This document shows, piece by piece, positions 33,060 to 41,567 of a stretch of 55,894 bases of DNA. A model generated the notes under the pieces. That model had not been told where the DNA came from and made no database searches. It saw only the letters and a program-made list of their open reading frames with translations. The stretch spans positions 1-55,894 of the forward strand of contig RDRZ01000015.1 in assembly GCA_003709165.1 (NCBI GenBank). The letters run 5' to 3'. The stretch comes from Flavobacteriaceae bacterium PRS1 (GTDB lineage Bacteria > Bacteroidota > Bacteroidia > Flavobacteriales > Flavobacteriaceae). Every line of letters begins with the position of its first letter. The stretch's first letter is position 1. The position numbers were made by a program, and so were the translations under genes.

Positions 33060-34067
33060 ATGAATTTTGTGCGAAAAATATTGTTTCCAATCGTTCCTAT
33101 TTATTATTTGGTGACTTGGCTGCGGAATTTGTGTTATGATATTGGCATTTTTAAATCGAAATCGTATAATTTTCCTATTATTTGTGTTGGTAATTTAAGT
33201 AGTGGAGGTACTGGAAAGACACCAATGATTGAATATTTAATACGGTTACTAAAAAACGATTTTAAAATTGCAACATTAAGCAGAGGTTATAAACGAAATA
33301 CAAAGGGATTTTATATTGCAGGCGAAAATTCTTCAGCAGAGAAAATAGGAGATGAACCTTTTCAGTTTTATCAAAAATTTAGAGATATCGTTGTAAGTGT
33401 GGATGGTAACAGACAAAATGGAATTACCCAATTACGACAATTACAGAATACGCCAGAAATTATATTGTTAGATGATGGTTTTCAGCATAGAAAAGTTAAT
33501 GCAGGATTAAAGATATTGCTAACTACTTACGCCAAACTCTATGTTGATGATTTTACTTTACCTACAGGTAGTTTGCGCGAACCTAAAGCAGGAGCTAAAA
33601 GAGCAGATATTATTGTTGTTACTAAATGTCCTAATGGTTTGGAAGAAAGTAAAAGAAAAGAAATTATTGTACGCTTGAAACCACTTTCTATGCAGGCTGT
33701 GTTTTTTAGTGCAATTAAATATTCTGAAACGATTTTTTCGTCTCAAACAAAAAAGTGTTTAATAGATATAAAGGATAATAAATTTACTTTAGTTACTGCA
33801 ATTGCAAACCCCAAACCGTTATTAAATTTTCTGGATGGTTGTGGATATAATTATGAACATCTAAATTTTAAAGACCATCATATTTTTTCTGAAAGTGAAT
33901 TAAAGTTTTTGAACTCCAAGCCCTTAATTTTAACTACTGAAAAAGATTATACACGGTTAAAGGATACTATTAATGAAGAACGATTGTTTTATCTGCCAAT
34001 AGAAATAGAGATTTCTAATAAAGAAAAGTTTGATAATCTTATTAACAAATATGTAAGTATTAGCTAA
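33060..34067 (+). CDS. lpxK: Tetraacyldisaccharide 4'-kinase
   Basis: Inner-membrane kinase that phosphorylates the lipid A disaccharide. It has an N-terminal hydrophobic region (ILFPIVPIYYLVTWLRN), Walker A VGNLSSGGTGKTPM, LSRGYKRNTKGF, GDEPFQFYQKF, ILLDDGFQHRKV and LPTGSLREP. At 335 aa it is normal. Its stop overlaps the convergent receiver-domain remnant. A TACTTTCG box ends 5 bp before the ATG, suggesting a very short leader. Confidence 0.95.
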   Translation: MNFVRKILFPIVPIYYLVTWLRNLCYDIGIFKSKSYNFPIICVGNLSSGGTGKTPMIEYLIRLLKNDFKIATLSRGYKRNTKGFYIAGENSSAEKIGDEPFQFYQKFRDIVVSVDGNRQNGITQLRQLQNTPEIILLDDGFQHRKVNAGLKILLTTYAKLYVDDFTLPTGSLREPKAGAKRADIIVVTKCPNGLEESKRKEIIVRLKPLSMQAVFFSAIKYSETIFSSQTKKCLIDIKDNKFTLVTAIANPKPLLNFLDGCGYNYEHLNFKDHHIFSESELKFLNSKPLILTTEKDYTRLKDTINEERLFYLPIEIEISNKEKFDNLINKYVSIS

Positions 34068-34487
34068 GCTGAAGCTGAAGATTTATTTTTGAATAGTGCA
34101 GAAAATAATTTCTTTTCAAAGTCTTCAAGTTTAAATGGTTTAGAAATAATATCATCAAACCCAGCATCATCAAATTCTTGCATTTTATCTTCGAGTGTTA
34201 CTGCTGTAAGTGCAAATATGGTAATTTCTTTATTGAAACTTCTTATTCTTTTTGTAGCTTCGATACCACTTATTCCAGGCATGTGAATATCCATAAGCAC
34301 AATATATTATGTGTTTTCTTTAATCTTTTATACAGCATCTTCACCATTATCTACGACTTCACAATTAAGATTCATTTTGGATAAGATTTTTTTAGTAATC
34401 ATTTGGTTTATTTTATTATCCTCAACTATTAAAATAGTAACGTTTTCTAAATCTAAATCGTTTACATCTTTAAATAAGTCTTTTTTT
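34064..34487 (-). pseudogene. Receiver domain of the hybrid histidine kinase, disrupted
   Basis: Reading on from the kinase after correcting one base in the A7 run (34481-34487 on the plus strand), the DNA encodes a receiver domain: VTILIVEDNKINQMITKKIL, GEDAV, stop, KIKENTYNIVLMDIHMPGISG, FALTAVT and IISKPF. The acidic pocket, phospho-acceptor Asp (LMDIHMPG), Thr and Lys are all present, but a TAA at 34328-34330 interrupts it. The remaining downstream open frame (78 aa from GTG at 34300) lacks the first third of the domain. Confidence 0.85.
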
Positions 34488-36210
34488 CGATCTTAATAAT
34501 TTCTTTAGATTCTTTTAAAGGCAATTCTATACTAAAGGTTGTGCCTTGTTCTAATTCACTTTTTAAATATACTTTACCATTAAGTATATCTACTAAACCT
34601 TTAACAATTGATAAACCTAAACCTGTTCCTCCGTATTTTAGGTTAATTTGAATAGATCCTTGAGAAAAACTCTCGTACATATTCTCTTGTTTCTCTTTAG
34701 TAATACCAATACCATTATCCTCAACTTCAAGCCTTATTCTATAATAACTTTGATTTTGTTTTATTTTAAGAATTCTAATCCAAATATCACCATCTTTTGT
34801 AAACTTAATCGAGTTACCAATTAAATTAATTAGTATTTGTGATATTTTTAATTGGTCTCCGTGAAATATTTCAGGCAACGATTTATCGTATTCAATATGA
34901 ATTTTAATATTGTTGTCTAATGCCGAATTATTTAAAGCAGCTGCAACATTTTCTACTTTATGTTTTAAATTAAAAATCTCCGGATCGAGCTCTTCCTTAT
35001 TTGCTTCAATTTTATTGATTTTTAAAATATCATTAATAAAAGTTAATAAATAGTCTCCAGAAAATTTAAGCGATTTTAAATGTTGTATTTGATCAGGTTT
35101 TGGATCCTCATCCAATAGCATATTTGTTAAACCAGTAACTGCATAAAGCGGAGTTCTTAATTCGTGTGTTACTGTAGATAAGAAATTTGATTTAGCCGTT
35201 GCAGCAATTTCTGAACTTTCTTTTTCGGTTAACAATTCTGTATTTTTTTTGAACAACATATTATTGGTTTTTAGTCTAATATTGTTGTTTTTATATAAGG
35301 AAAGTGTTAATAACGAAAGTATTGTTATAAGACCAATACTTAATATAGTTGTTAATTTGCTTATACTATTTGCCTTATCTATTTCACTTTTTTCATCTTC
35401 ATCTTGCTGACTATTATTTTGTAGAGAAAATGGTTCTTGTTTACTTTTTAAAATAGAGTTATTAAGTTCAATATATAATATTAAATTTTTATTAGCTAAC
35501 TCATATTTCTTTGTTCGTGAATAAATGTTACTTAACACATAATAGCTTTCTTTTAATACTTCTAAATCACGATTATTTTTTGCTAATTCAGAACCTTTTA
35601 GTATTAGAGTTAATGCGCTTTGGTACTTTTTTTGTTTTAAAGCAATAATTCCGCTTTTAATAGTTGCAGCACTTAGTATGGATGTTAAGTTGTGTTTTTC
35701 CGATAAACTAATTGCCTTTTCTATGAGTGTATTAGCTTCAGTCAAATTATCCAAACCTATGTACGCTTTAGCTTCGCTTAATGTAACTTCAGCTATAAGC
35801 TTATTTAGATGTTCTTCTTCAAAAATTGTTCGTGCAGATTTAAAATAATCTAAAGCATTAAGGTAATCGTTTTGACTTAAATATATTAAGCCATAGGTGT
35901 TTCTTGATATTGCTAAATTTAATATATCATCAATATTGGTTTGGATATCAATAGCCTTTTTTATTGAATATTCTGCATTTTTATATTCGTCGATACTATA
36001 TTGAAGATTTGCAATTTTTGAAAGAATTTTTCCTTGTCCTTTCATATCCCCAATACTTTCTAAATTAAGAAGTGCTTGTTTTAAAGTTTTAAGGGCATTA
36101 TGAAAATTGCCATTAAGTATTTGTTTTTCTGCATTGTTTACAGCAATTTCGACTTGGTTTTTATCTATAGTTGTGTCATCCTCAATTTTATTTTGAGAGT
36201 AACTTTGCAT
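34462..36210 (-). CDS. TPR sensor histidine kinase (hybrid kinase, C-terminally truncated)
   Basis: Domains in order: TPR-like repeats (about residues 20-260), one membrane helix (LTTILSIGLITILSLLTLSLY, ~290-310), a HisKA domain with H-box STVTHELRTPLYAVTG, and HATPase with N box ILINLIGNSIKFT, DNGIGI and GGTGLGLSI. The frame is lost at an A7 run and ends in TYLKM before the receiver domain. Upstream of the ATG the frame continues as a good signal peptide (KYYIFVFFVLIAMQSYSQ) whose expected start is ATC at 36247-36249, so translation from Met1 would lose the export signal. It is probably a pseudogene. Confidence 0.8.
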   Translation of the reverse strand: MQSYSQNKIEDDTTIDKNQVEIAVNNAEKQILNGNFHNALKTLKQALLNLESIGDMKGQGKILSKIANLQYSIDEYKNAEYSIKKAIDIQTNIDDILNLAISRNTYGLIYLSQNDYLNALDYFKSARTIFEEEHLNKLIAEVTLSEAKAYIGLDNLTEANTLIEKAISLSEKHNLTSILSAATIKSGIIALKQKKYQSALTLILKGSELAKNNRDLEVLKESYYVLSNIYSRTKKYELANKNLILYIELNNSILKSKQEPFSLQNNSQQDEDEKSEIDKANSISKLTTILSIGLITILSLLTLSLYKNNNIRLKTNNMLFKKNTELLTEKESSEIAATAKSNFLSTVTHELRTPLYAVTGLTNMLLDEDPKPDQIQHLKSLKFSGDYLLTFINDILKINKIEANKEELDPEIFNLKHKVENVAAALNNSALDNNIKIHIEYDKSLPEIFHGDQLKISQILINLIGNSIKFTKDGDIWIRILKIKQNQSYYRIRLEVEDNGIGITKEKQENMYESFSQGSIQINLKYGGTGLGLSIVKGLVDILNGKVYLKSELEQGTTFSIELPLKESKEIIKIEKKTYLKM

Positions 36211-36277
36211 TGCAATTAAGACAAAAAAAACAAATATATAATATTTGATTTAAGGCATTTTGAGTCAATTATATCGA

Positions 36278-36285
36278 CAAAGATA
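36278..36285 (-). promoter_or_regulatory. Promoter box (TATCTTTG) of the histidine kinase gene
   Basis: TAnnTTTG on the minus strand, 29 bp before the ATC at 36249. This supports the signal-peptide codons as the original gene start. Confidence 0.5.
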
Positions 36286-36341
36286 ACAATATATTCGACA
36301 AAATGCACTTTTTTTCAATATTTATGTATTTTTCTAAAAGA

Positions 36342-36659
36342 TTACTCATTCGATAAATTATTGATTAAATCAATAATTCTGCTAGAATATCCGGTTTCAT
36401 TATCGTACCATCCAATAATTTTCACCATATTCCCTATTACTGAAGTCATTAAAGAATCTAACACACAAGAATGAGGATTTCCAACAATATCTATCGATAC
36501 TATAGGGTCTTCAGTATATTCTAAAATTCCTTTATATTTAGTTTCTGAAGCCAATTTAAAGGTGGCATTAATTTCGTTTACTGAAACACTATTCTTTACA
36601 TTAAAAGTTATGTCTGTAAGCGAACCGTTGGCAACAGGAACCCGAAATGCCACAGCCAC
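36342..36659 (-). pseudogene. gapA: GAPDH C-terminal part (frameshifted gapA)
   Basis: This frame resumes glyceraldehyde-3-phosphate dehydrogenase at AVAFRVPVANGSLTDITF and runs to GWYDNETGYSSRIIDLINNL. It is the end of the catalytic domain of the upstream fragment, out of frame by +1 (net insertion of one, or four, bases in GGTGGCTGTGGCA around 36645-36660). Together the two parts equal one standard ~333-aa enzyme. The GTG at 36657-36659 is not a genuine start. Confidence 0.88.
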
Positions 36660-37338
36660 CTATTACATTAGACAATTCTGGAAATATTTTTGTCAATGCT
36701 TTTGCTGCTCCAGTTGTAGTTGGAACAATAGATTGTCCTGCAGCTCTGGCACGGCGTAAATCGCGATGTGGCTGGTCGTGTAAACTCTGATCTGTAGTAT
36801 AAGAATGTATTGTAGTTATGTAGGCTTGTTCTATACCACAAAGGTTTTGTATTACATCAATCATTGGCGCAGCATTGTTTGTTGTGCACGATGCGTTTGA
36901 TATTATAATGTCATTTTGGTCTAAAATACGGTCATTAACTCCTAAAACTATTGTTTTGATAGAGTCGTCTAATGGAGGAGCAGAAAGAATTACACGCGAA
37001 GCTCCATTAGTAATATGATGGTTAAGTGTTTCAAGCGTTCTAAACTTTCCTGTGGCTTCAATAACGAAATCAACATTATAAGGTTTCCAATTTATGTTTT
37101 CAATATTGCGTTCATTTTGAAGTGCAATAGTTGCATTATTTACTATAATGTGGTTTAAATTGTAACTTATTTCACCTTGAAAAACACCATGAATACTATC
37201 GTATTTTAACAAATGACTTAAAATTTTAGCATCAGCCAAATCGTTAATTGCTACAACTTGAATGTTTTCGTGATCTTGAAGCAATCGAAAAACACGTCGA
37301 CCTATTCTTCCAAAACCATTTATGGCAACATTAATCAT
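36601..37338 (-). pseudogene. gapA: GAPDH N-terminal part (frameshifted gapA)
   Basis: NAD-binding INGFGRIGRRVFRLL, FVIEATGKFRT, ILSAPP, the catalytic Cys in IISNASCTTNNAAPMIDV, HSYTTDQSLHDQPHRDLRRAR and IVPTTTGAAKAL are intact. After FPELSNVIGG the frame goes wrong and ends within about 20 codons. The enzyme converts glyceraldehyde-3-phosphate to 1,3-bisphosphoglycerate; without the C-terminal half it would be inactive. It starts 2 bp after lipA. A sequencing error would give the same picture; flavobacteria often have a second gap gene. Confidence 0.88.
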
Positions 37339-37340
37339 AA

Positions 37341-38219
37341 TTAATTAATATGCTTTTGAGCTTTGTATGAAGACCTTACCAGAGCACTACTTTCAACATG
37401 TCGGAAACCTAAATCTAATCCTATTACTCTGTATTCGTCAAACTGATCTGGAGTAATAAATTGTTTTACAGGCAAATGTTTTTTGCTTGGTTGTAAGTAC
37501 TGCCCAATTGTAACAACATCCACATCAGCATTTCTAAGGTCATGTAATGCTTCAACAACTTGGTCACGTGTTTCGCCCAAACCTAACATGATGCCACTTT
37601 TAGTACGTCTTTGCCCTTGACTTTTTAAATACTTGAGTACACCAAGACTTCTATCGTATTTTGCCTGAATACGTACTTCGCGAGTTAAACGTCTTACAGT
37701 TTCGATATTGTGAGAGATTACTTCTGGAGTAACTTCAAGAATTCTGTTTAAATGTTTTTCAATGCCTTGAAAATCTGGAATAAGAGTTTCCATGGTAATT
37801 TCAGGATTCATTCTACGAACGGCTTTAATAGTTTCTGCCCATAGTATGCTTCCCATATCTTTCAAGTCGTCACGATCTACACTAGTTAACACAGCATGTT
37901 TTATGTTCATAATTTTTATAGATTGGGCAACTTTTTCTGGTTCGTCCCAATTTACAGTTTCAGGTCGCCCGGTTTTCACACCACAAAATCCACAAGAACG
38001 CGTGCAAATATTGCCAAGAATCATAAAAGTTGCAGTTCCTTCTCCCCAACATTCACCCATATTAGGGCAGCTTCCAGAAACACAAATAGTATTTAAATTG
38101 TATTTTTCTACTAAACCACGAAGTTCGGTATATTTTTTCCCGGTAGGAAGTTTTACACGTAACCATTTAGGTTTTGGTTGACGTTTGGTTAATAAGTTTG
38201 AAGCTGTATTAGAATCCAT
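37341..38219 (-). CDS. lipA: Lipoyl synthase
   Basis: Radical SAM enzyme that inserts two sulfurs into octanoyl groups. The auxiliary cluster motif CVSGSCPNMGEC and the radical SAM motif CTRSCGFC are present, with AVLTSVDRDDL, SHNIETVRRL, KSGIMLGLGET and the C-terminal RSSY that ligates the auxiliary cluster. At 292 aa it is full length. TATCTTTG at 38237-38244 is a likely promoter; gapA follows in the same transcription unit. Confidence 0.97.
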   Translation of the reverse strand: MDSNTASNLLTKRQPKPKWLRVKLPTGKKYTELRGLVEKYNLNTICVSGSCPNMGECWGEGTATFMILGNICTRSCGFCGVKTGRPETVNWDEPEKVAQSIKIMNIKHAVLTSVDRDDLKDMGSILWAETIKAVRRMNPEITMETLIPDFQGIEKHLNRILEVTPEVISHNIETVRRLTREVRIQAKYDRSLGVLKYLKSQGQRRTKSGIMLGLGETRDQVVEALHDLRNADVDVVTIGQYLQPSKKHLPVKQFITPDQFDEYRVIGLDLGFRHVESSALVRSSYKAQKHIN

Positions 38220-38236
38220 TTTTCAATTTCAGTTGA

Positions 38237-38244
38237 CAAAGATA
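38237..38244 (-). promoter_or_regulatory. Candidate lipA promoter box (TATCTTTG)
   Basis: TAnnTTTG on the minus strand, 17 bp before the lipA ATG. Confidence 0.55.
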
Positions 38245-38428
38245 CAAAGTATTCTTATGAACTCATCTTGACTTTTTCTATTTCCTAAAAAATGACTGAA
38301 ATTCGTTTATATTTCCTCACTTTTCATAAATGTAACGATACTATATCTTTTAAAAAGTGTCTTATCTAAACAAATTTCTTCTCATTTTCGGTTAAAAACA
38401 AAAGACAAGATGAGTTCTATAAAACTGC

Positions 38429-39643
38429 CTATAAAGTAGTGAGGTACCATACACTAAAACCTATTAAAAATAATATTCCAAACCAACTTAAAATATGAAG
38501 TTTTAAAGTTGGATGCCACTCTTTAGGCGTATGTTTACTACTTATAAGTTTGTAATTTATAATGGCATAGAAAGGTGCTGTTAAAAATGATAAAATAGTT
38601 GCGATATTCACTAATAATCCCATTTCTGAAGCAAAAGTAAAAAAGATAATTATAGTACCTATAACTAAAATAAGTATCCAAAACAGATATCCTTTCTTAA
38701 AATTATTATTAAATAGTAATTGTGTGGTTTTATGCATTGCTCTTGGTGATGCATCTAAAATGGTTAATGTTGTGCTAAACATTGTAGTAAATGCTGCGAT
38801 ACCAATAATTATATAAGCCCAATTACCCAGACTTATGCTGTACATTTCTAAAAGCTGATTGGAAAATTCATCAGCAGCGTTGCTAAACGTTTCTCCACTG
38901 TTAAACATAATTAAGTAGCCTAAAAAAACAAAGCCAACACCTAAAACAATGGTGCTTAAATACCCAACATTAAAATCGAAAATTGCTGATTTAGTATTGA
39001 ATTCTGAATCGGTTTTCTTTTTTTCAATAGTCCAAAGCGAATGGAATACCGAAATATCCAAAGGTGCTGGCATCCAGCCCATAAAAGCAATTAAAAAGGC
39101 GATTTCAAAACTATTATCCGGGAGAATCTGTTTAAATGAAATTGGCTGTTCGTTATTTAATAAAGCAGCAACTACAGCTACAAGCGTACTGATAGTTAGG
39201 ACAATTATTATTATCTTCATTAAATTATCTAACAATTTGTATTTGCCTACAATTAAAAGGCTAAAACAAATAAAAAGTATGATAATGGTCCAAACTTCAA
39301 TACTTACAAAATCTCCAAATAGTGACGATGCTAAACCTGCTGTAACAATAGTAACAGCAGTTTGAATGGTAAACATTGTAGCAATAGACAGTATGAAATA
39401 TGTAACTAAAACACCTTTCCCCAATTTTTTATAACCATCTAATAAACTTTCTCCTGTTGCTGAAGCATAACGAGGGCCATATTGAAAAAAGGGATATTTA
39501 AACAAATTTACCAGGAGCAATGCCCAAAGCAATCCTAATCCAAAATCGGCTCCAGCTCTTGTAGATTGCACAAGATGTGATACCCCTATTGCTGCACCAG
39601 CAAACAATAACCCTGGACCGAGTTTTTTTAAGCTAATCTTCAT
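38429..39643 (-). CDS. Nramp-related transporter with altered metal site
   Basis: A 404-aa membrane protein with about eleven hydrophobic segments and the Nramp opening KKLGPGLLFAGAAIGVSHLVQSTRAGA. In metal-transporting Nramps helix 1 has DPGN; the aligned residues here are GVSH (20-23). The helix 6 block AFMGWMPAPLDISVFHS keeps MP. This points to an Nramp-related clade with a different substrate or mechanism (compare Mg2+-type and other non-canonical members). It overlaps the end of the sigma factor gene by 1 nt, so the two are cotranscribed. Confidence 0.85.
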   Translation of the reverse strand: MKISLKKLGPGLLFAGAAIGVSHLVQSTRAGADFGLGLLWALLLVNLFKYPFFQYGPRYASATGESLLDGYKKLGKGVLVTYFILSIATMFTIQTAVTIVTAGLASSLFGDFVSIEVWTIIILFICFSLLIVGKYKLLDNLMKIIIIVLTISTLVAVVAALLNNEQPISFKQILPDNSFEIAFLIAFMGWMPAPLDISVFHSLWTIEKKKTDSEFNTKSAIFDFNVGYLSTIVLGVGFVFLGYLIMFNSGETFSNAADEFSNQLLEMYSISLGNWAYIIIGIAAFTTMFSTTLTILDASPRAMHKTTQLLFNNNFKKGYLFWILILVIGTIIIFFTFASEMGLLVNIATILSFLTAPFYAIINYKLISSKHTPKEWHPTLKLHILSWFGILFLIGFSVWYLTTL

Positions 39644-40191
39644 TATTTTTTCTGAATAATTTCAGCGAGTAATTTTTTTGCCCGAAGTAATTTTACTTTC
39701 ACATTGCTCATTGGTTCGTTTAATTTGTCCGAAATTTCTAAATAACTTAATTCCTGAAAGTATCTTAAGTTTATCACTTTTTGATAATGGGGTTTCAGTT
39801 TCTTAATATTACGTAGTAACTTTGATAAATTCTGTTCTGTTATAATTTTATCTTCAGGAGTTGGTGTTTCATCAATAATATCGTAAAAATGTTCAGTAGT
39901 TCCATCAGCTTCTTCATGCGAAACTGATGTTTTCTTTTTCCGAAGAAAATCAATATGAATATTTTTAGAAATAGTAAAAAGCCAGGTTTTAAACTTATAG
40001 TTTTCGTCGAAGGAGTTTATTTTATCAAATGCCCGCGAAAATGTTTGAATGGTTATATCTTCGGCATCATTTTCGTTTTCGGTACGTTTTAACTGAAAGC
40101 CATAAACGTCATTCCAAAAGGTGTCTAACAAAAAGTTAAACGCTATTTGATTGTTTTCTTTAGCTTTTTTAATGGCTTGTGTTATCTCCAA
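39643..40191 (-). CDS. RNA polymerase ECF-type sigma factor
   Basis: A 182-aa sigma-70 family protein. Region 2 includes NDAEDITIQTFSRAFDKI and FKTWLFTISKNIHIDFLRKK; region 4 has VINLRYFQELSYLEISDKLNEPMSNVKVKLLRAKKLL (HTH). No anti-sigma gene lies beside it; instead its stop overlaps the transporter gene. The glycosyltransferase frame ends inside its start region (10-bp overlap). The target genes are unknown. Confidence 0.9.
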   Translation of the reverse strand: MEITQAIKKAKENNQIAFNFLLDTFWNDVYGFQLKRTENENDAEDITIQTFSRAFDKINSFDENYKFKTWLFTISKNIHIDFLRKKKTSVSHEEADGTTEHFYDIIDETPTPEDKIITEQNLSKLLRNIKKLKPHYQKVINLRYFQELSYLEISDKLNEPMSNVKVKLLRAKKLLAEIIQKK

Positions 40192-41294
40192 TTATTGGTT
40201 TTTGAAGTAAGATTTGAGATAAAGATAAAAAATTGTGAGATAATTAAAAATAAATCTAAAAAAGGTAATAAAACTATTGTATTGAGTTCGTCTAACTTTT
40301 TTGCTGAAAAACCAATGCTAATGTATTGAACTATAAACCTTAAGAGGATTAATGTGAGTGCAATTTCCCATTTAAAAATAAATGCTAAAAGAATAATGCC
40401 TAAAACCCAAAACAGAAGTTGAGATATATAAAATAAGCCTAACATAAGTTTGTGTTTTAACTTGTAATATTTTGAAGTTGAAATATGCCGTCTTTTTTGT
40501 TTAAACCAATCTATAAATGAAGTTTCTGGTAAAGATTCGGTAAAGCTATTTTTAGAAAAACAAAGTGTAGTATTTAAAGAAGTTGCAACTTGATTTATAA
40601 ATAAATCGTCATCTCCAGATCTAATACTCATGTGCCTCAAAAACCCCTTAACTTTAAAAAACTCTTCTTTTCTATACGCCAAATTGCGTCCAACTGCCAT
40701 ATATGGAACACCAAATTTTATATACGAGAAATATTGAATTGCAATAAGTAAGGTTTCGTAACGAATTAATGTGTTTAAAAACGAATGTTTAGTCTTTTTA
40801 TAAGCTCCATAACCAATTACAATAGATTTTGTATTACTAAAATGACGACTCATTTCTGCAATCCAATACTTAGAAACTGGTTTGCAATCGGCATCTGTAA
40901 ATAGTAAAAAATCGTTTGTAGCTACTTTTATACCAAGTGTTAAGGCATATTTTTTGTTTCCCCAAAATGCTTCAATATTTTCTACATTCACAATTTTTAT
41001 ATTGCTGTTTTTAATTGCAAAACTTTCCATGATATCTAAAGTATTATCATGTGATGCATCGTTAATTAAAACAATTTCAAAATCCGGATATTCTTGTTCT
41101 AATATTAAAGGCAGGAATTGCTGCAAATTTTCAGCTTCATTTTTTGCACAAATAATTACAGAAACAGCAATATTCTTTTGTGTTGGTGTTTTAGATTTTG
41201 CAAAAGCAAATCTGGAAAAAATAAAACCGTAATAAATTAATTGGATAAAAACAATAATGATAAATGTGTAAAAGATGATATTTAACACAATCAT
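40182..41294 (-). CDS. Glycosyltransferase family 2, membrane-anchored
   Basis: A 370-aa protein: an N-terminal membrane helix, then a GT-A domain (VSVIICAKNEAENL, IVLINDASHDNTLDIM, LLFTDADCKPVSKYW with the DxD-type metal motif, and SGDDDLFINQVA), then two or three C-terminal membrane helices. The acceptor is unknown. It is 6 bp downstream of the small Cys-rich membrane protein gene and overlaps the start of the sigma factor gene. Confidence 0.88.
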   Translation of the reverse strand: MIVLNIIFYTFIIIVFIQLIYYGFIFSRFAFAKSKTPTQKNIAVSVIICAKNEAENLQQFLPLILEQEYPDFEIVLINDASHDNTLDIMESFAIKNSNIKIVNVENIEAFWGNKKYALTLGIKVATNDFLLFTDADCKPVSKYWIAEMSRHFSNTKSIVIGYGAYKKTKHSFLNTLIRYETLLIAIQYFSYIKFGVPYMAVGRNLAYRKEEFFKVKGFLRHMSIRSGDDDLFINQVATSLNTTLCFSKNSFTESLPETSFIDWFKQKRRHISTSKYYKLKHKLMLGLFYISQLLFWVLGIILLAFIFKWEIALTLILLRFIVQYISIGFSAKKLDELNTIVLLPFLDLFLIISQFFIFISNLTSKTNNWR

Positions 41295-41300
41295 TATTTT

Positions 41301-41504
41301 TTAAGAATATTGAGGTTCGTCGCAATCTTCAAATTGGTCTGGAGTTTTTCCGCAAAACCCACAAGCTTCACCATCTTTATTAAGCATTGGGTTTTGACTT
41401 GCACAAGTACCTGAAAATTTACCATCTTTTTTTGCCCAGATTTTAATAGCTATTCCCGCTATGGCTAAACCTAAAAGTAGCAAGGTAATTAAGAGGAGTT
41501 TCAT
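41301..41504 (-). CDS. Small Cys-rich single-span membrane protein (possible NqrM equivalent)
   Basis: 67 aa: one N-terminal helix (LLLITLLLLGLAIAGIAIKIW) and a short domain with four Cys (GTCASQ, EACGFCGK, EDCDEP). This layout resembles NqrM (DUF539), the Fe-delivery protein needed to assemble the NqrD/NqrE iron site, which also has one helix and four Cys beginning GSCGG. The similarity is in architecture and the G-(S/T)-C start only, and I cannot confirm homology. It has a TATCTTTG promoter box at 41523-41530. Confidence 0.7.
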   Translation of the reverse strand: MKLLLITLLLLGLAIAGIAIKIWAKKDGKFSGTCASQNPMLNKDGEACGFCGKTPDQFEDCDEPQYS

Positions 41505-41522
41505 CTGTTTAAAACATTTTTA

Positions 41523-41530
41523 CAAAGATA
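41523..41530 (-). promoter_or_regulatory. Candidate promoter box (TATCTTTG)
   Basis: TAnnTTTG on the minus strand, 18 bp before the small Cys-rich protein gene; it likely drives that gene, the glycosyltransferase, the sigma factor and the transporter. Confidence 0.55.
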
Positions 41531-41567
41531 GGTCTTTTATGTTTATGAACTCTAGATGAGTTCTATA

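Noticed and set aside
34462-34490. Programmed frameshift joining kinase and receiver at the A7 run
   Set aside because: The receiver also has an in-frame TAA at 34328-34330 and the gene's start codon appears lost, so pseudogenisation or sequence error is simpler.
36640-36670. Two separate genes for GAPDH domains
   Set aside because: The two parts are complementary halves of one enzyme that overlap in different frames; neither is complete.
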